A stretch of DNA of 64,000 bases, from the NCBI RefSeq assembly GCF_003952665.1, contig NZ_CP017947.1:62001-126000 (forward strand). The letters run 5' to 3'. Positions 42,932 to 52,296 of the stretch are shown one piece after another; position 1 is the first letter of the stretch; each line of letters begins with the position of its first letter. The notes under the pieces were generated by a model that was not told where the DNA came from, did no database searches, and was given only the letters and a program-made list of their open reading frames with translations. The DNA is from Bosea sp. Tri-49. Its GTDB lineage: Bacteria > Pseudomonadota > Alphaproteobacteria > Rhizobiales > Beijerinckiaceae. The translations under genes were made by a program, and so were the position numbers.

Positions 42932-44500
42932 ATGGCTTCTGTCTCTCTCAATCGTCGTGTTTTTCTCCAAGGTGGAGCGGTCACAATCGGGGGGCTCGGT
43001 GGTTCGTTCGCGGCACGCGCGGCCGATGAGCGCTCCCTGGTCGTAGCGATCCCGTCGAACCCTTCGACGTTCGACCCGATCAACCAGGGCAATCACGATG
43101 CCATGGTGGTCAATCAGCTGATTTTCGAGAACCTGATCGAGATCGATGGCGAAGGTCGCCGTCGGCCGATGCTCGCCAAGGCGATGCCGACGATCTCCGC
43201 CGACCGAACCGAATATGTCTTCGAGCTACGCGACGACGTCACGTTCCAGAACGGCCAGCCGTTCACCGCGGAGGACGTGAAGTACAGCTACGACTACATG
43301 CTCGATCCGACTCATAAGGCGCTGCGGCGCTCGGTCTGGACGAATATCGAATCCGTCGATGTCCTAGATCGTTACAAGGTGCGCTTCAAGCTGAAGACGC
43401 CTTTCCGACCCTTCCTCGACTACATGACCAAGTACATGGGGATCTTTCCGGCAGGGAGCCGCGAGAAATACGGTAACGAGGTTTTCCAGCAGAAGCCCGA
43501 GGGGCTTGGAACGGGGCCCGGCATCTTCGTCTCGGCGCGTTCCAACGATGTCGTCGAGTTCCGCCGCAATCCGAATTACTGGCGCAAGGACAGCATCGCC
43601 TGGGACCGGCTGCGCGTGCGGATCGTCTCCGAGGAGGCGGCCCGGATCGCTGCGCTGCTGTCGAAGTCGGTGCACATCATCGGTGCGCCCCCCGTCCGCG
43701 ACTATGTCCGCCTGCGGCAGGCCAGGGCGCAGGGCATCACCGGGGGCAGCCGCCCGGCGCTCGGCAGCCTGATGCTGATGATCCACAATACCCGCAAACC
43801 GCCGTTCGACGATCCCAATTTCCGCAAAGCGGTCTCGCTGGCGACCGATCGCAAGACCATCGCCGAGAAGATCTTCAACGGCCTGGTCGAGCCTTCGGCG
43901 GTGCCGGCGCCGGCCTCGGCCTGGTGGTATAACGCCAAGGCCGCCGAGGGACTGGCTTTCAATCTCGACCAGGCGAAGGCCTATCTCGCCAAGTCCCGCT
44001 ACGCGTCCGGAGCCGAGTTCGAGCTGCTCTATTCCTCGCAAGGCTATTTGCTGGATGTCGGCGATGCGGCCCTGTTCATCCAGGCCTCGCTGGCGCGGCT
44101 GGGGATCAAGGTGAAACTCCAGCCGCTCGAGACCGGTCAGCTGATCGAGCAGGTCTTCGCCGGAAACCAGGCCTCGGTGCTCATGGCAGTGATCGGCCCA
44201 TCTGACCCGACTTTCATCATCCAGGGCATCTATACGCCGAACCAGGTGATGACGCGCAGTTCCGGCTACAGCAGCGAGCGGCTCAACACCCTCCTGGCCG
44301 ACAGCTTCCGCGTCGACGACGAGCCATCGCTCGGACCGATCCTCGCCGACATGCAGGCGATCCTGGCGGAAGACTCGCCCTCGACCTGGATCGGCGCGAT
44401 CCACAGCTTCAATCTCTGGCGGACCAATGTGCAGGGATTCGAGCCCAATACGGGGATCACGCTTCGCCTGACCGACGTCGCCCCGACCGACGCGCGCTGA
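42932..44500 (+). CDS. ABC transporter substrate-binding protein (peptide/nickel family)
   Basis: Encodes 522 residues. A Tat-type signal (NRRVFLQGGAVTIGGLGGSF) is followed by SBP_bac_5 family features: SNPSTFDPINQGNHDAMVVN, QLIFENLIEIDGEGRRRPML, YVFELRDDVTFQNGQPFTAE, DVKYSYDYMLDP and GTGPGIFVSARSNDVVEFRR. It is a periplasmic receptor for peptides or peptide-like solutes. It is the first gene of the operon, directly downstream of two LacI-type operators, and is followed by both permeases and both ATPases. Confidence 0.95.
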   Translation: MASVSLNRRVFLQGGAVTIGGLGGSFAARAADERSLVVAIPSNPSTFDPINQGNHDAMVVNQLIFENLIEIDGEGRRRPMLAKAMPTISADRTEYVFELRDDVTFQNGQPFTAEDVKYSYDYMLDPTHKALRRSVWTNIESVDVLDRYKVRFKLKTPFRPFLDYMTKYMGIFPAGSREKYGNEVFQQKPEGLGTGPGIFVSARSNDVVEFRRNPNYWRKDSIAWDRLRVRIVSEEAARIAALLSKSVHIIGAPPVRDYVRLRQARAQGITGGSRPALGSLMLMIHNTRKPPFDDPNFRKAVSLATDRKTIAEKIFNGLVEPSAVPAPASAWWYNAKAAEGLAFNLDQAKAYLAKSRYASGAEFELLYSSQGYLLDVGDAALFIQASLARLGIKVKLQPLETGQLIEQVFAGNQASVLMAVIGPSDPTFIIQGIYTPNQVMTRSSGYSSERLNTLLADSFRVDDEPSLGPILADMQAILAEDSPSTWIGAIHSFNLWRTNVQGFEPNTGITLRLTDVAPTDAR

Positions 44501-44510
44501 GGCAAGGACC

Positions 44511-45446
44511 ATGTGGTTCGCAGGTCGGATAGCCAGCAGCCTTGGGGTGCTCATCGTGGTCAGCGCGGTGCTTTTCGCGCTGACGCGGCTGACCCCGTTG
44601 TCGCCGGCACGGATCGTGCTCGGCGCCGATGCCACCGCCGAGCAGATCCAGGCGTTCGAGCATGATCGCGGTCTCGATCGCAGCCTGCCGGCGCAGTATT
44701 CCGCCTGGGTTGCGCAGCTTCCCCGGTCAGGGTTCGGGCAGTCCTACATCACCGGCCGCTCCATCGATCTCGAGCTCCTGGAGAGCCTGCCCGTGACGGT
44801 CGAGCTGGTGGTGGTCACCTTCCTGCTGACGCTCGCTGGCGCGATTCCGCTCGGTCTCATCGCGGCGCTGACCGAAGACCGCTGGCCGGACCATCTGATC
44901 CGCATGCTGTCCCTGATGGCCGTGTCGGTTCCGGGATTCTGGCTTGCCCTGATCCTGGTCCGCGTCTTCGCCGTCAAGCTGGGCTGGGTGCCACCTATCG
45001 GGATCACGCCGCTCGCCGAGGGCTGGCACGCCCATCTCGCCTCTCTGGTGCTGCCGGCCCTGTCGATCGCACTCTACTATATCGGTGCGCTGAGCCGCCT
45101 GATGCGCGCCGCCGTCATCGAGGTCCTGGGGCAGGACTATGTCCGCACCGCGCATTCGCTCGGCCTGAGCCGGGGCCTCGTCGCCCGCTACGTGGTCAAG
45201 AACGCGCTGCCGCCCTTCGTCAGCGTCGCCGGCATGTCGTTCGGCTACATGTTCGGCTGGGCGATCATCATCGAGCTGGTCTTCAACATACCCGGCCTGT
45301 CGCGGGCCTTGCTGACGGCCATCACGCAGCGCGACTACCCGATGATCCAGGCTACCGTTCTGGTCGTCACGGCGATGTTCATCGTCTCGAACCTTGTCGC
45401 CGATCTCATCCAGAGGCTGATCAATCCGAGGCTGCGACATGCTTGA
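44511..45446 (+). CDS. ABC transporter permease (DppB-like)
   Basis: Encodes 311 residues with AAGGACC upstream. Six membrane segments are expected, with the first at about residues 5-24 (GRIASSLGVLIVVSAVLFAL). The family EAA-like loop (RLMRAAVIEVLGQDYVRTAH, SLGLSRGLVARYVVKNALPP) contacts the ATPases. It lies 10 bases after the binding-protein gene and overlaps the second permease by 8 bases. Confidence 0.95.
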   Translation: MWFAGRIASSLGVLIVVSAVLFALTRLTPLSPARIVLGADATAEQIQAFEHDRGLDRSLPAQYSAWVAQLPRSGFGQSYITGRSIDLELLESLPVTVELVVVTFLLTLAGAIPLGLIAALTEDRWPDHLIRMLSLMAVSVPGFWLALILVRVFAVKLGWVPPIGITPLAEGWHAHLASLVLPALSIALYYIGALSRLMRAAVIEVLGQDYVRTAHSLGLSRGLVARYVVKNALPPFVSVAGMSFGYMFGWAIIIELVFNIPGLSRALLTAITQRDYPMIQATVLVVTAMFIVSNLVADLIQRLINPRLRHA

Positions 45447-46404
45447 CGTCGTGCGCTCCACGGAAACCGCGCCCGCGGCTAAGGCCGCCGGAGCCAGGCG
45501 CTCGCGTCCGCTCTCCGCGCTTGCCGATCTCGTGCGCCGCCTTGCCGGAACCCGGATCGGACTGGTCGGCCTGGTGATCGTCGGCTTGCTCTGCCTGGCC
45601 GCGTTGTCGGCGCCCTGGCTCCCGCTGCACGATCCGCTCGACCTGATGATGGAGCATCGGCTGGAGCCGCCCGGCGGGTCGTTCCTCCTCGGCACGGACG
45701 AGATGGGGCGCGACATCTTCGCCAGGCTCGTATGGGGTGCGCGGGGCTCCCTGATGATCGGCGTGCTCACCGTCGCCATTGGGCTCTTGGGCGGCCTCCT
45801 GGTCGGGACCCTGTCCGGCTATTACAGCGGGACGCTGGTCGAGAGTGTCCTGCTCGGCCTCATGGACATCTTCGCGGCGATACCGCTGCTGGTCTGGGCG
45901 ATTGCGATCGTCGGCATCTTCGGCACCGGGCCGGTGCAACTGGGCCCGCTCCTGCTCCCGAACGAAGCCAAGATCATCCTGCTCGTCGGGATGCTCTTCA
46001 TTCCCGGGCTGGCGCGTGTCGCCCATGGCCTGGCCCTGGCCGAGGCCAAGGCGGACTACGTCGCAGCGCGGCGCCTGCAGGGCGCGGGGGCGTGGTCGAT
46101 CATGACCAGTGACATCCTGCCCAACATCCTCTCGCCGATCTTCGTGCAGGCGAGTGTGCTGATCGGCATCGGCATCATCATCGAGGCGTCGCTGAGCTTC
46201 ATCGGCCTCGGCGTGCAGCCGCCGACACCGAGCTGGGGCGGCATGCTGGCCGATGCGCGCTCGCTCGCCTTCTCGGACGAATGGTGGGTCGCGACCTGGC
46301 CGGGCCTGGCCATCTTCCTGGCCGTGATCGGCTTCAATCTGGTCGGCGATGCGCTCCGCACGGTGCTCGATCCCCGGCGGCGCGACGGAGGGCCGGCGCT
46401 ATGA
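45439..46404 (+). CDS. ABC transporter permease (DppC-like)
   Basis: Encodes 321 residues. The charged N-terminal tail is followed by membrane segments (IGLVGLVIVGLLCLAALSAP), the conserved LLGTDEMGRDIFARLVWGAR, and the loop VAHGLALAEAKADYVAARRL, QGAGAWSIMTSDILPNI. This layout is diagnostic of DppC/OppC. It overlaps its neighbours on both sides (8 and 4 bases), so the transporter is made from one tightly coupled mRNA. Confidence 0.95.
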   Translation: MLDVVRSTETAPAAKAAGARRSRPLSALADLVRRLAGTRIGLVGLVIVGLLCLAALSAPWLPLHDPLDLMMEHRLEPPGGSFLLGTDEMGRDIFARLVWGARGSLMIGVLTVAIGLLGGLLVGTLSGYYSGTLVESVLLGLMDIFAAIPLLVWAIAIVGIFGTGPVQLGPLLLPNEAKIILLVGMLFIPGLARVAHGLALAEAKADYVAARRLQGAGAWSIMTSDILPNILSPIFVQASVLIGIGIIIEASLSFIGLGVQPPTPSWGGMLADARSLAFSDEWWVATWPGLAIFLAVIGFNLVGDALRTVLDPRRRDGGPAL

Positions 46405-47351
46405 CCGCTCCCGCACTGTCCCTCACCGATCTCTCGATCGCCTTCGGTCCCGAGATCGCAGCCCGGAAGGTCGTCCACGGGGTGACGCTTCAGGTCATGG
46501 CCGGCGAGAAGCTGGCGATCGTCGGCGAGTCTGGTTCGGGCAAGAGCGTCACGGCGCTCGCCGTCATGCACCAGCTCGGACGCGCCGGTCGCATCGTGGG
46601 CGGCGCGATGCGCCTCGACGGCCAGGACATCACCAGCCTGCCCGAAAGCGCCTGCCGCGAGCTGCGCGGCCGCAAGGTGGCGATGATCTTCCAGGACCCG
46701 ATGACCGCCCTCAATCCCGCCTTCACGGTCGGCCGGCAACTCGTGGACGCCATCCGCAGCCATGACGACCCCGGCCGCAAGGCGGCACACCAGCAAGCCG
46801 AAGAACTCCTCGCCAAGGTCGGCATCGACGACCCGCGCCGGCGCAGCGGCCAATATCCCCACGAACTCAGCGGCGGCATGCGCCAGCGCGTCCTGATTGC
46901 CATGGCCATCGCCTGCCGGCCGCGCCTGCTGATCGCGGACGAGCCCACGACGGCGCTCGACGTCACCGTTCAGGCGCAGGTGGTCGCGCTGCTGCGCGAC
47001 ATCTGTGCCAGCTCCGGGATCGCCCTGCTGTTCATCTCGCACAATCTCGATCTGGTTGCGGAGTTCTGCGACCGGATCGCGGTGATGTATCGCGGCCGGA
47101 TCGTCGAATCCGGCAGCGCCGAGGCGATCTTCAGCGCGCCGCGCCATCCCTATACGCGCCTGCTGCTGGACGCGGTGCCGCGACCGGGCCGTCCGTTGCG
47201 GACGGCCGCCCCCGCCCCCCTGGCCGAGAGTCCAGGCGAGGGCGCTTGCGACTACTTCTCCCGCTGCCCCCTGGCGGATGTGGATTGCCATGTGCGGCCT
47301 GCCCTGCGGGGCGCGGGGGCGCATTTGCGCGCCTGCTGGCGGAGCGCCTGA
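46401..47351 (+). CDS. ABC transporter ATP-binding protein (DppD-like)
   Basis: Encodes 316 residues from the ATG at 46401, overlapping the previous stop as ATGA. Walker A is GESGSGKSV, signature LSGGMRQR, Walker B LLIADEPTTALD, and the switch His is in LFISHNLD. The C-terminal oligopeptide-transport extension has Cys-rich DYFSRCPLADVDCHV, although the usual four-Cys [4Fe-4S] pattern is only partly seen. It pairs with the next ATPase as a heterodimer. Confidence 0.95.
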   Translation: MTAPALSLTDLSIAFGPEIAARKVVHGVTLQVMAGEKLAIVGESGSGKSVTALAVMHQLGRAGRIVGGAMRLDGQDITSLPESACRELRGRKVAMIFQDPMTALNPAFTVGRQLVDAIRSHDDPGRKAAHQQAEELLAKVGIDDPRRRSGQYPHELSGGMRQRVLIAMAIACRPRLLIADEPTTALDVTVQAQVVALLRDICASSGIALLFISHNLDLVAEFCDRIAVMYRGRIVESGSAEAIFSAPRHPYTRLLLDAVPRPGRPLRTAAPAPLAESPGEGACDYFSRCPLADVDCHVRPALRGAGAHLRACWRSA

Positions 47352-47352
47352 C

Positions 47353-48342
47353 ATGGTCCACGCGCAGGGATCCGCAGCACCACTTCTGGCCGCCGCGAGC
47401 GCCGGCCGACGCTATCCGCTCGCGCATTCGCCGTTGGCGCGCCTGTTCGACCGGCGCACGACGCCTGCCCTGCTGGGGGCGAGCCTCGAGGTCCAGGCTG
47501 GCGATGTCCTCGGGATCGTCGGCGAGAGCGGCAGTGGCAAGTCGACGCTCGCGCGGCTCCTTGTGGGTCTAGACCGCCCGAGCAGCGGCAGGGTCCTGTT
47601 CGAGGGGCGCGATCTGTCCTCGTTCACGGCCGCGGACTGGCAGCGTTTCCGAAATCGCGTCCAGTTCGTCTTTCAGGGTGCGCACACGGCGCTGAACCCG
47701 CGCAAAACCGTTGCGCGCAGCTTGAGCGAAGCTTTTCCGGAACAGCCCACGCCTGGCGAGCTCAACGCCTTGCTGGCGCAGGTCAGCCTTGGGCCGGAAT
47801 TGCTCGACCGATTGCCGCATCAATTGTCGGGCGGACAGAAGCAACGCATCGGGATCGCCCGCGCCCTGGCACGCCAGCCGGAGGTGCTGATCGCCGACGA
47901 GCCGACATCGGCGCTCGACGTTTCCGTGCAGAGCGAGATCGTCGCGCTGCTGCAGCAACTGCATCGCGACCGGCAGCTGACATTGGTGATCATCAGCCAC
48001 GATCTCGGGCTCGTCGGGGCGTTCTGCGACCGCGTGCTGGTGATGTATGCCGGACGCATCGTCGAGACGGGACCTGCCGCGCAGATCCTGGCGGAGCCGG
48101 CGCATCCCTATACGCAACGCCTGGTCGCCGCCATTCCGCGCGGGCTCGCCGGGCGTGGCCGCCCGGCCGAACCGCCGCTCTCCGAGGCCGCCCGTCATGG
48201 CGGCTGCCCGTTCGAACCCCGTTGCAGCAACCGGATTCCGATCTGCGCGCAAACCGAACCGCCTGAGGTCCGCCTCGGCGATCGGCTCGTCGCCTGCCAC
48301 CTCGCGCCAGCTCGGTCCATCATCGCGGAGACCACCTCATGA
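47353..48342 (+). CDS. ABC transporter ATP-binding protein (DppF-like)
   Basis: Encodes 329 residues from the ATG at 47353, one base after the previous stop. Walker A is GESGSGKST, signature LSGGQKQR, Walker B LIADEPTSALD, and the switch His is in VIISHDLG. The C-terminal part has GGCPFEPRCSNRIPICAQTE with the C-x-x-x-x-x-C pattern of OppD/DppF proteins. The stop overlaps the HyuA start (ATGA), so importer and catabolic enzymes are translationally coupled. Confidence 0.95.
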   Translation: MVHAQGSAAPLLAAASAGRRYPLAHSPLARLFDRRTTPALLGASLEVQAGDVLGIVGESGSGKSTLARLLVGLDRPSSGRVLFEGRDLSSFTAADWQRFRNRVQFVFQGAHTALNPRKTVARSLSEAFPEQPTPGELNALLAQVSLGPELLDRLPHQLSGGQKQRIGIARALARQPEVLIADEPTSALDVSVQSEIVALLQQLHRDRQLTLVIISHDLGLVGAFCDRVLVMYAGRIVETGPAAQILAEPAHPYTQRLVAAIPRGLAGRGRPAEPPLSEAARHGGCPFEPRCSNRIPICAQTEPPEVRLGDRLVACHLAPARSIIAETTS

Positions 48343-50447
48343 CAACGCGCTCGTTTCGCGTCGGCGCCGATATCGGCGGCACTTTCACCGACATCACATT
48401 CCTGGAAAACGGGGAGACGGTTCACTCCTTCAAGCACCCGTCGACACCGGACGATTACAGCCGCGGGATCGTCGACGGCATCCTGGCGCTGCTCGAGCGC
48501 ATCGGCGGCCAGGTGGGCGAGATCGAGGAGGTCGTGCACGCCACGACCGTGGCGACCAACGCCATCCTGGAAGGCAAGGGCGCGACGACCGCGCTGCTGA
48601 CGACACGCGGGTTCCGGGACGTCCTCGAACTCGGCCGACTGCGCATGCCCGAGCTCTACAACCTCAACTACGAGAAGCCGACGCCGCTGGTGCCGCGCCA
48701 CAGGCGCTACGAGATTCCCGAGCGCATCGGCGCGCATGGCGAGGTCGTCCTGTCGCTCGACGAGAAGGCCGTGGCCGAGGTGGCGCGCCGCATCGCTGCC
48801 GACGGCACGCGCGCTGTCGCGGTGAGCTTCCTGCACGCCTATGCCAATCCACAGCATGAGCGGCGGACCTGCGAGATCTTGACCGAGATCCTCGGCCCGG
48901 ATGTCTTCGTCTGCTGCTCCAGCGATGTCCTGCCGGAGATCCGCGAATACGAGCGAACCAGCACGGTGGTGGTCAACGCCTATCTCGGGCCGGTCGTGCG
49001 CTCCTATCTGCGGGCGCTGACGACCCGGCTGCGCGAGGCCGGCATCCACGCGCCGCTGCAGGTGATGCAGTCGAGCGGCGGCGTGATGAGCGCGCTCGCG
49101 GCGAGCGAGAAGCCGGCCTGCATCATCGAGTCCGGCCCGGCTGCCGGGGTCATCGCGGCGGCTCGCATCGGCGCGGCCGGCAGCTCCAGCGACATCATCA
49201 CCATCGACATGGGCGGCACCACCGCCAAGGCCGCGATCATCGAGCAGGGCCAGCCCGCACGCACCACGGAGTACGAGGTCGGCGCCGGGATCAACATTTC
49301 GAGCAAACTGATCAAGGGCGGTGGGCATGCGGTGAAGCTACCCTTCATCGACGTCTCGGAAATCGGTGCCGGCGGCGGCAGCATCATCCGGGTCGATGCC
49401 GGCGGCCTGATCCAGGTCGGTCCCGACAGCGCCGGCGCCGTTCCCGGCCCGGCCTGCTACGGCGCGGGCGGAACCCGGCCGACGCTGACCGACGCGCTCG
49501 TCATGCTCGGCTACATCAATCCGGAATACATCGCCGGCGGGGCCGTGCGCCTCGACGCCGAGCGCTCCCGGCAGGCGCTCAGCGAGCAGGTCTGCGCGCC
49601 GACCGGCCTCGATCTCCAGTCTGCGGCACATGGCGTCTACGCCATCGCTGCATCGACGATGATGCGCGCCGTCAAGGCCGTCTCGACCTATCGTGGGCGT
49701 GACCCGCGCGACTTCACCCTGTTCGCATTCGGCGGCAATGGTCCGGCCGTGGCGGCTGAGATCGCCCGCCTCCTCGACATGAAGCGCGTCGTCGTCCCGT
49801 CCCATCCCGGCGTCTTCAGCGCGCTCGGGCTGCTCTATTCGACGACCGAGCACGACCTGATGCAGACCTATTTCTGTGCCTTGGATGCGGTCGACACCGA
49901 CGAGCTCGACATTGCCTACCGCAAGCTCGAGACGAGCATGGCCGCCGGCCTCGAGGCGGACGGGTTCGCGAAGGACGACATCGAGATCGACCGGCTCGCG
50001 GACCTGCGCTACGCCGGGCAGGCCTATGAGCTGACGATCGCGGTCGCCGGCCATGAGGACGGGTCGATCGACATCGCCGCCACGAGCGAAGCCTTCCATC
50101 GCGAGCACGAGCTGACCTACGGCCATGCCGCGGCGAACGATCCGCTCGAAATCGTCAATATCCGCGTCACCGGTCGCCCTCATAGCGAGAGCGCCACGGC
50201 CTACCGGCCGTCAGCTCCTCAAGCATCCGCGGCATCGCCCGGTGCTCAGCCGGAGCGGACCTGCTGGTTCGGCGCGGAATGGGGCCATCTGCCGACGCCG
50301 ATCATCACCCGCCGGGATCTCGCCGCCGGCGACCGGCAAAGCCCGCTGATCGTCGAGGAATACGACGCCACCTGCGTCGTGCCACCCGGCTGGACCGCGG
50401 GTCTGGATGAATTGGGCAACCTCGTGCTCACAGCCTCCGAAAGGTAA
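48339..50447 (+). CDS. hyuA: hydantoinase/oxoprolinase HyuA subunit
   Basis: Encodes 702 residues. The ATPase phosphate loops are FRVGADIGGTFTDITFLENG (start) and IITIDMGGTTAKAAIIEQG (mid-protein). Hydantoinase A signatures include VVHATTVATNAILEGKGATT, CIIESGPAAGVIAAARIGAA, and GGGSIIRVDAGGLIQVGPDS. With HyuB it forms an ATP-dependent amidohydrolase acting on five-membered cyclic amides (N-methylhydantoin, 5-oxoproline) or, in relatives, carboxylating ketones. The importer upstream and racemase downstream favour cyclic-amide ring opening. The exact substrate cannot be read from sequence. Confidence 0.93.
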   Translation: MTTRSFRVGADIGGTFTDITFLENGETVHSFKHPSTPDDYSRGIVDGILALLERIGGQVGEIEEVVHATTVATNAILEGKGATTALLTTRGFRDVLELGRLRMPELYNLNYEKPTPLVPRHRRYEIPERIGAHGEVVLSLDEKAVAEVARRIAADGTRAVAVSFLHAYANPQHERRTCEILTEILGPDVFVCCSSDVLPEIREYERTSTVVVNAYLGPVVRSYLRALTTRLREAGIHAPLQVMQSSGGVMSALAASEKPACIIESGPAAGVIAAARIGAAGSSSDIITIDMGGTTAKAAIIEQGQPARTTEYEVGAGINISSKLIKGGGHAVKLPFIDVSEIGAGGGSIIRVDAGGLIQVGPDSAGAVPGPACYGAGGTRPTLTDALVMLGYINPEYIAGGAVRLDAERSRQALSEQVCAPTGLDLQSAAHGVYAIAASTMMRAVKAVSTYRGRDPRDFTLFAFGGNGPAVAAEIARLLDMKRVVVPSHPGVFSALGLLYSTTEHDLMQTYFCALDAVDTDELDIAYRKLETSMAAGLEADGFAKDDIEIDRLADLRYAGQAYELTIAVAGHEDGSIDIAATSEAFHREHELTYGHAAANDPLEIVNIRVTGRPHSESATAYRPSAPQASAASPGAQPERTCWFGAEWGHLPTPIITRRDLAAGDRQSPLIVEEYDATCVVPPGWTAGLDELGNLVLTASER

Positions 50448-50451
50448 CGCC

Positions 50452-52296
50452 ATGCTTGCCACGAATTCTGTTCCCGATCGGACGCGCTCCGATCCGGTGA
50501 CGCTGGAGATCGTCAAGAACGCCCTTGCCTCGATCGCCGACGAGATGGCGCTCGTCATCCTGCGCAGCGCCTATTCACCGATCGTCCGGGACTCGATGGA
50601 CTATTCGACGGCGCTCTGCGACCGGGACGGGCTGATCATCGCGCAGGGCCTGACCAATCCCGTGCATCTCGGTTCGTTCCCAAGCGTGATGGCGAATATC
50701 CTCAAGCGCTTCGGCGGGACGATGCAGCCGGGCGACGGCTACATCACCAACGATCCCTATGGTGCCGGCGGCATGCATCTGCCGGATGTCTACCTGGTCA
50801 AGCCGGTCTTTCATGACGGAGAGGTCGAGGGCTTCGTCGCCAGCCTCGTCCACCACACTGACCTCGGCGGCATGGCGCCGGGCAGCATGGCGCTCCATGC
50901 GACGGAAATCTTCCAGGAAGGTCTGCGCATCCCGCTGATCAGGGCGATGCGCGACGACCGGATGGAGGAGAACCTGCTCGCCTTCCTGGAGGTGAACTCG
51001 CGCATGCCGGAGCAGGTTCTCGGCGATCTCCGGGCGCAGATCGCCGCCTGCGCCGCGGCGGAGCGCGGCTTCGGCAAGGTGCTCGCAAAATATGGCGCGA
51101 TGCCGATGCGCGGCATGCTGGCCGAACTGCACGACTACGCGGAGCGGCTCGTCCGCGACGAAATCCGCGCCATGCCCGACGGCGTCTACGAGGCTGAGGA
51201 TTTCATCGATGGTCTCGGCGAGGTTGGTGGGCCGATCCGCTTCAAGGTCGCGATCACCGTCGCCGGCGACGAGATCGAGATCGACTGGACCGGAACGAGC
51301 GGGGAGGTGCCGGGCGCCATCAACGGGCCCGTCGCGATCACCTATTCGGTCGCCTATGCCGCGTTGCGCTGCGCCGTTCAGGCGGCGGTGCCGAACTGCG
51401 AGGGCTATGCCCGCCCGGTCCGGGTCGTGGCGCCGCTCGGCACCATCGTCAATCCGCGTCCGCCTGCGGCCTGCGCTGCGCGCGGCGTCATGGCCTATCG
51501 GATGCTCGATGTGCTGTTCAACGCCTTCGCCCAGATCGTGCCCGATCGAATGCCGGCTGCTGGCGAGGGAGGTCCTTCGGCCATTTCGCTGAGCGGCGTC
51601 CATGACGGAAAGGCCTGGCTGATCACGGACGGAATTCTTGGAAGCTGGGGCGGCCGTGCCACCAAGGATGGCGTCGACGGGATCGCCAACCCCGGCGCCA
51701 ACCTTTCGAATATGCCCGTGGAGCTGATCGAGGCGCGCTATCCGCTGCGGATCGAGAGCTATGGCCTGGTTGCCAATTCGGGAGGTGCGGGGCGGCGGCG
51801 CGGCGGCATGGCGATCACGCGCTCGTACCGTATCCTTGGGAAAACTGCGGCCCTCACCGTCCGCTCGGACCGCCGCGCGCATCTGCCGCCGGGGCTGTTC
51901 GGCGGGTGCCCGGGATCGCCGTCCCTCAATATTCTCGATCACGACGGCAAGGCCGAGCTCCTGCCGGTGATGCCGATGCGAACGCTTGCGCTACACGAAG
52001 GCGATCTCTTCACGCATGTCGCTCCCGGCGGCGGAGGCAATGGCGATCCGCTGGAGCGCGATCCGGCGCAGGTGGCGGCCGATGTGTGTGACGGGCGCTT
52101 CACGGTAGCGTTTGCGCGCGACGTCTATGGGGTGGTGATCGACGCGGATGGCCGCGCGGATCCCACGGCAACGAAGGCCCGTCGCGAGCGCCTGGCGACT
52201 GACCCCTCCGGGCCGGCCGCCGCCCAGCTTCGTCTTTTCATGGCGCGCAATCGCGGCTGGGCGCTGAGCGCGGAATGCGAAGGAGAAGCGGCATGA
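50452..52296 (+). CDS. hyuB: hydantoinase/oxoprolinase HyuB subunit
   Basis: Encodes 614 residues from the ATG at 50452, 5 bases after HyuA. Family signatures are DPVTLEIVKNALASIADEMA, ILRSAYSPIVRDSMDYSTAL, GDGYITNDPYGAGGMHLPDV, VEGFVASLVHHTDLGGMAPG and THVAPGGGGNGDPLERDP near the end. It is the catalytic metal-binding partner of HyuA. Its stop overlaps the racemase start as ATGA. Confidence 0.94.
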   Translation: MLATNSVPDRTRSDPVTLEIVKNALASIADEMALVILRSAYSPIVRDSMDYSTALCDRDGLIIAQGLTNPVHLGSFPSVMANILKRFGGTMQPGDGYITNDPYGAGGMHLPDVYLVKPVFHDGEVEGFVASLVHHTDLGGMAPGSMALHATEIFQEGLRIPLIRAMRDDRMEENLLAFLEVNSRMPEQVLGDLRAQIAACAAAERGFGKVLAKYGAMPMRGMLAELHDYAERLVRDEIRAMPDGVYEAEDFIDGLGEVGGPIRFKVAITVAGDEIEIDWTGTSGEVPGAINGPVAITYSVAYAALRCAVQAAVPNCEGYARPVRVVAPLGTIVNPRPPAACAARGVMAYRMLDVLFNAFAQIVPDRMPAAGEGGPSAISLSGVHDGKAWLITDGILGSWGGRATKDGVDGIANPGANLSNMPVELIEARYPLRIESYGLVANSGGAGRRRGGMAITRSYRILGKTAALTVRSDRRAHLPPGLFGGCPGSPSLNILDHDGKAELLPVMPMRTLALHEGDLFTHVAPGGGGNGDPLERDPAQVAADVCDGRFTVAFARDVYGVVIDADGRADPTATKARRERLATDPSGPAAAQLRLFMARNRGWALSAECEGEAA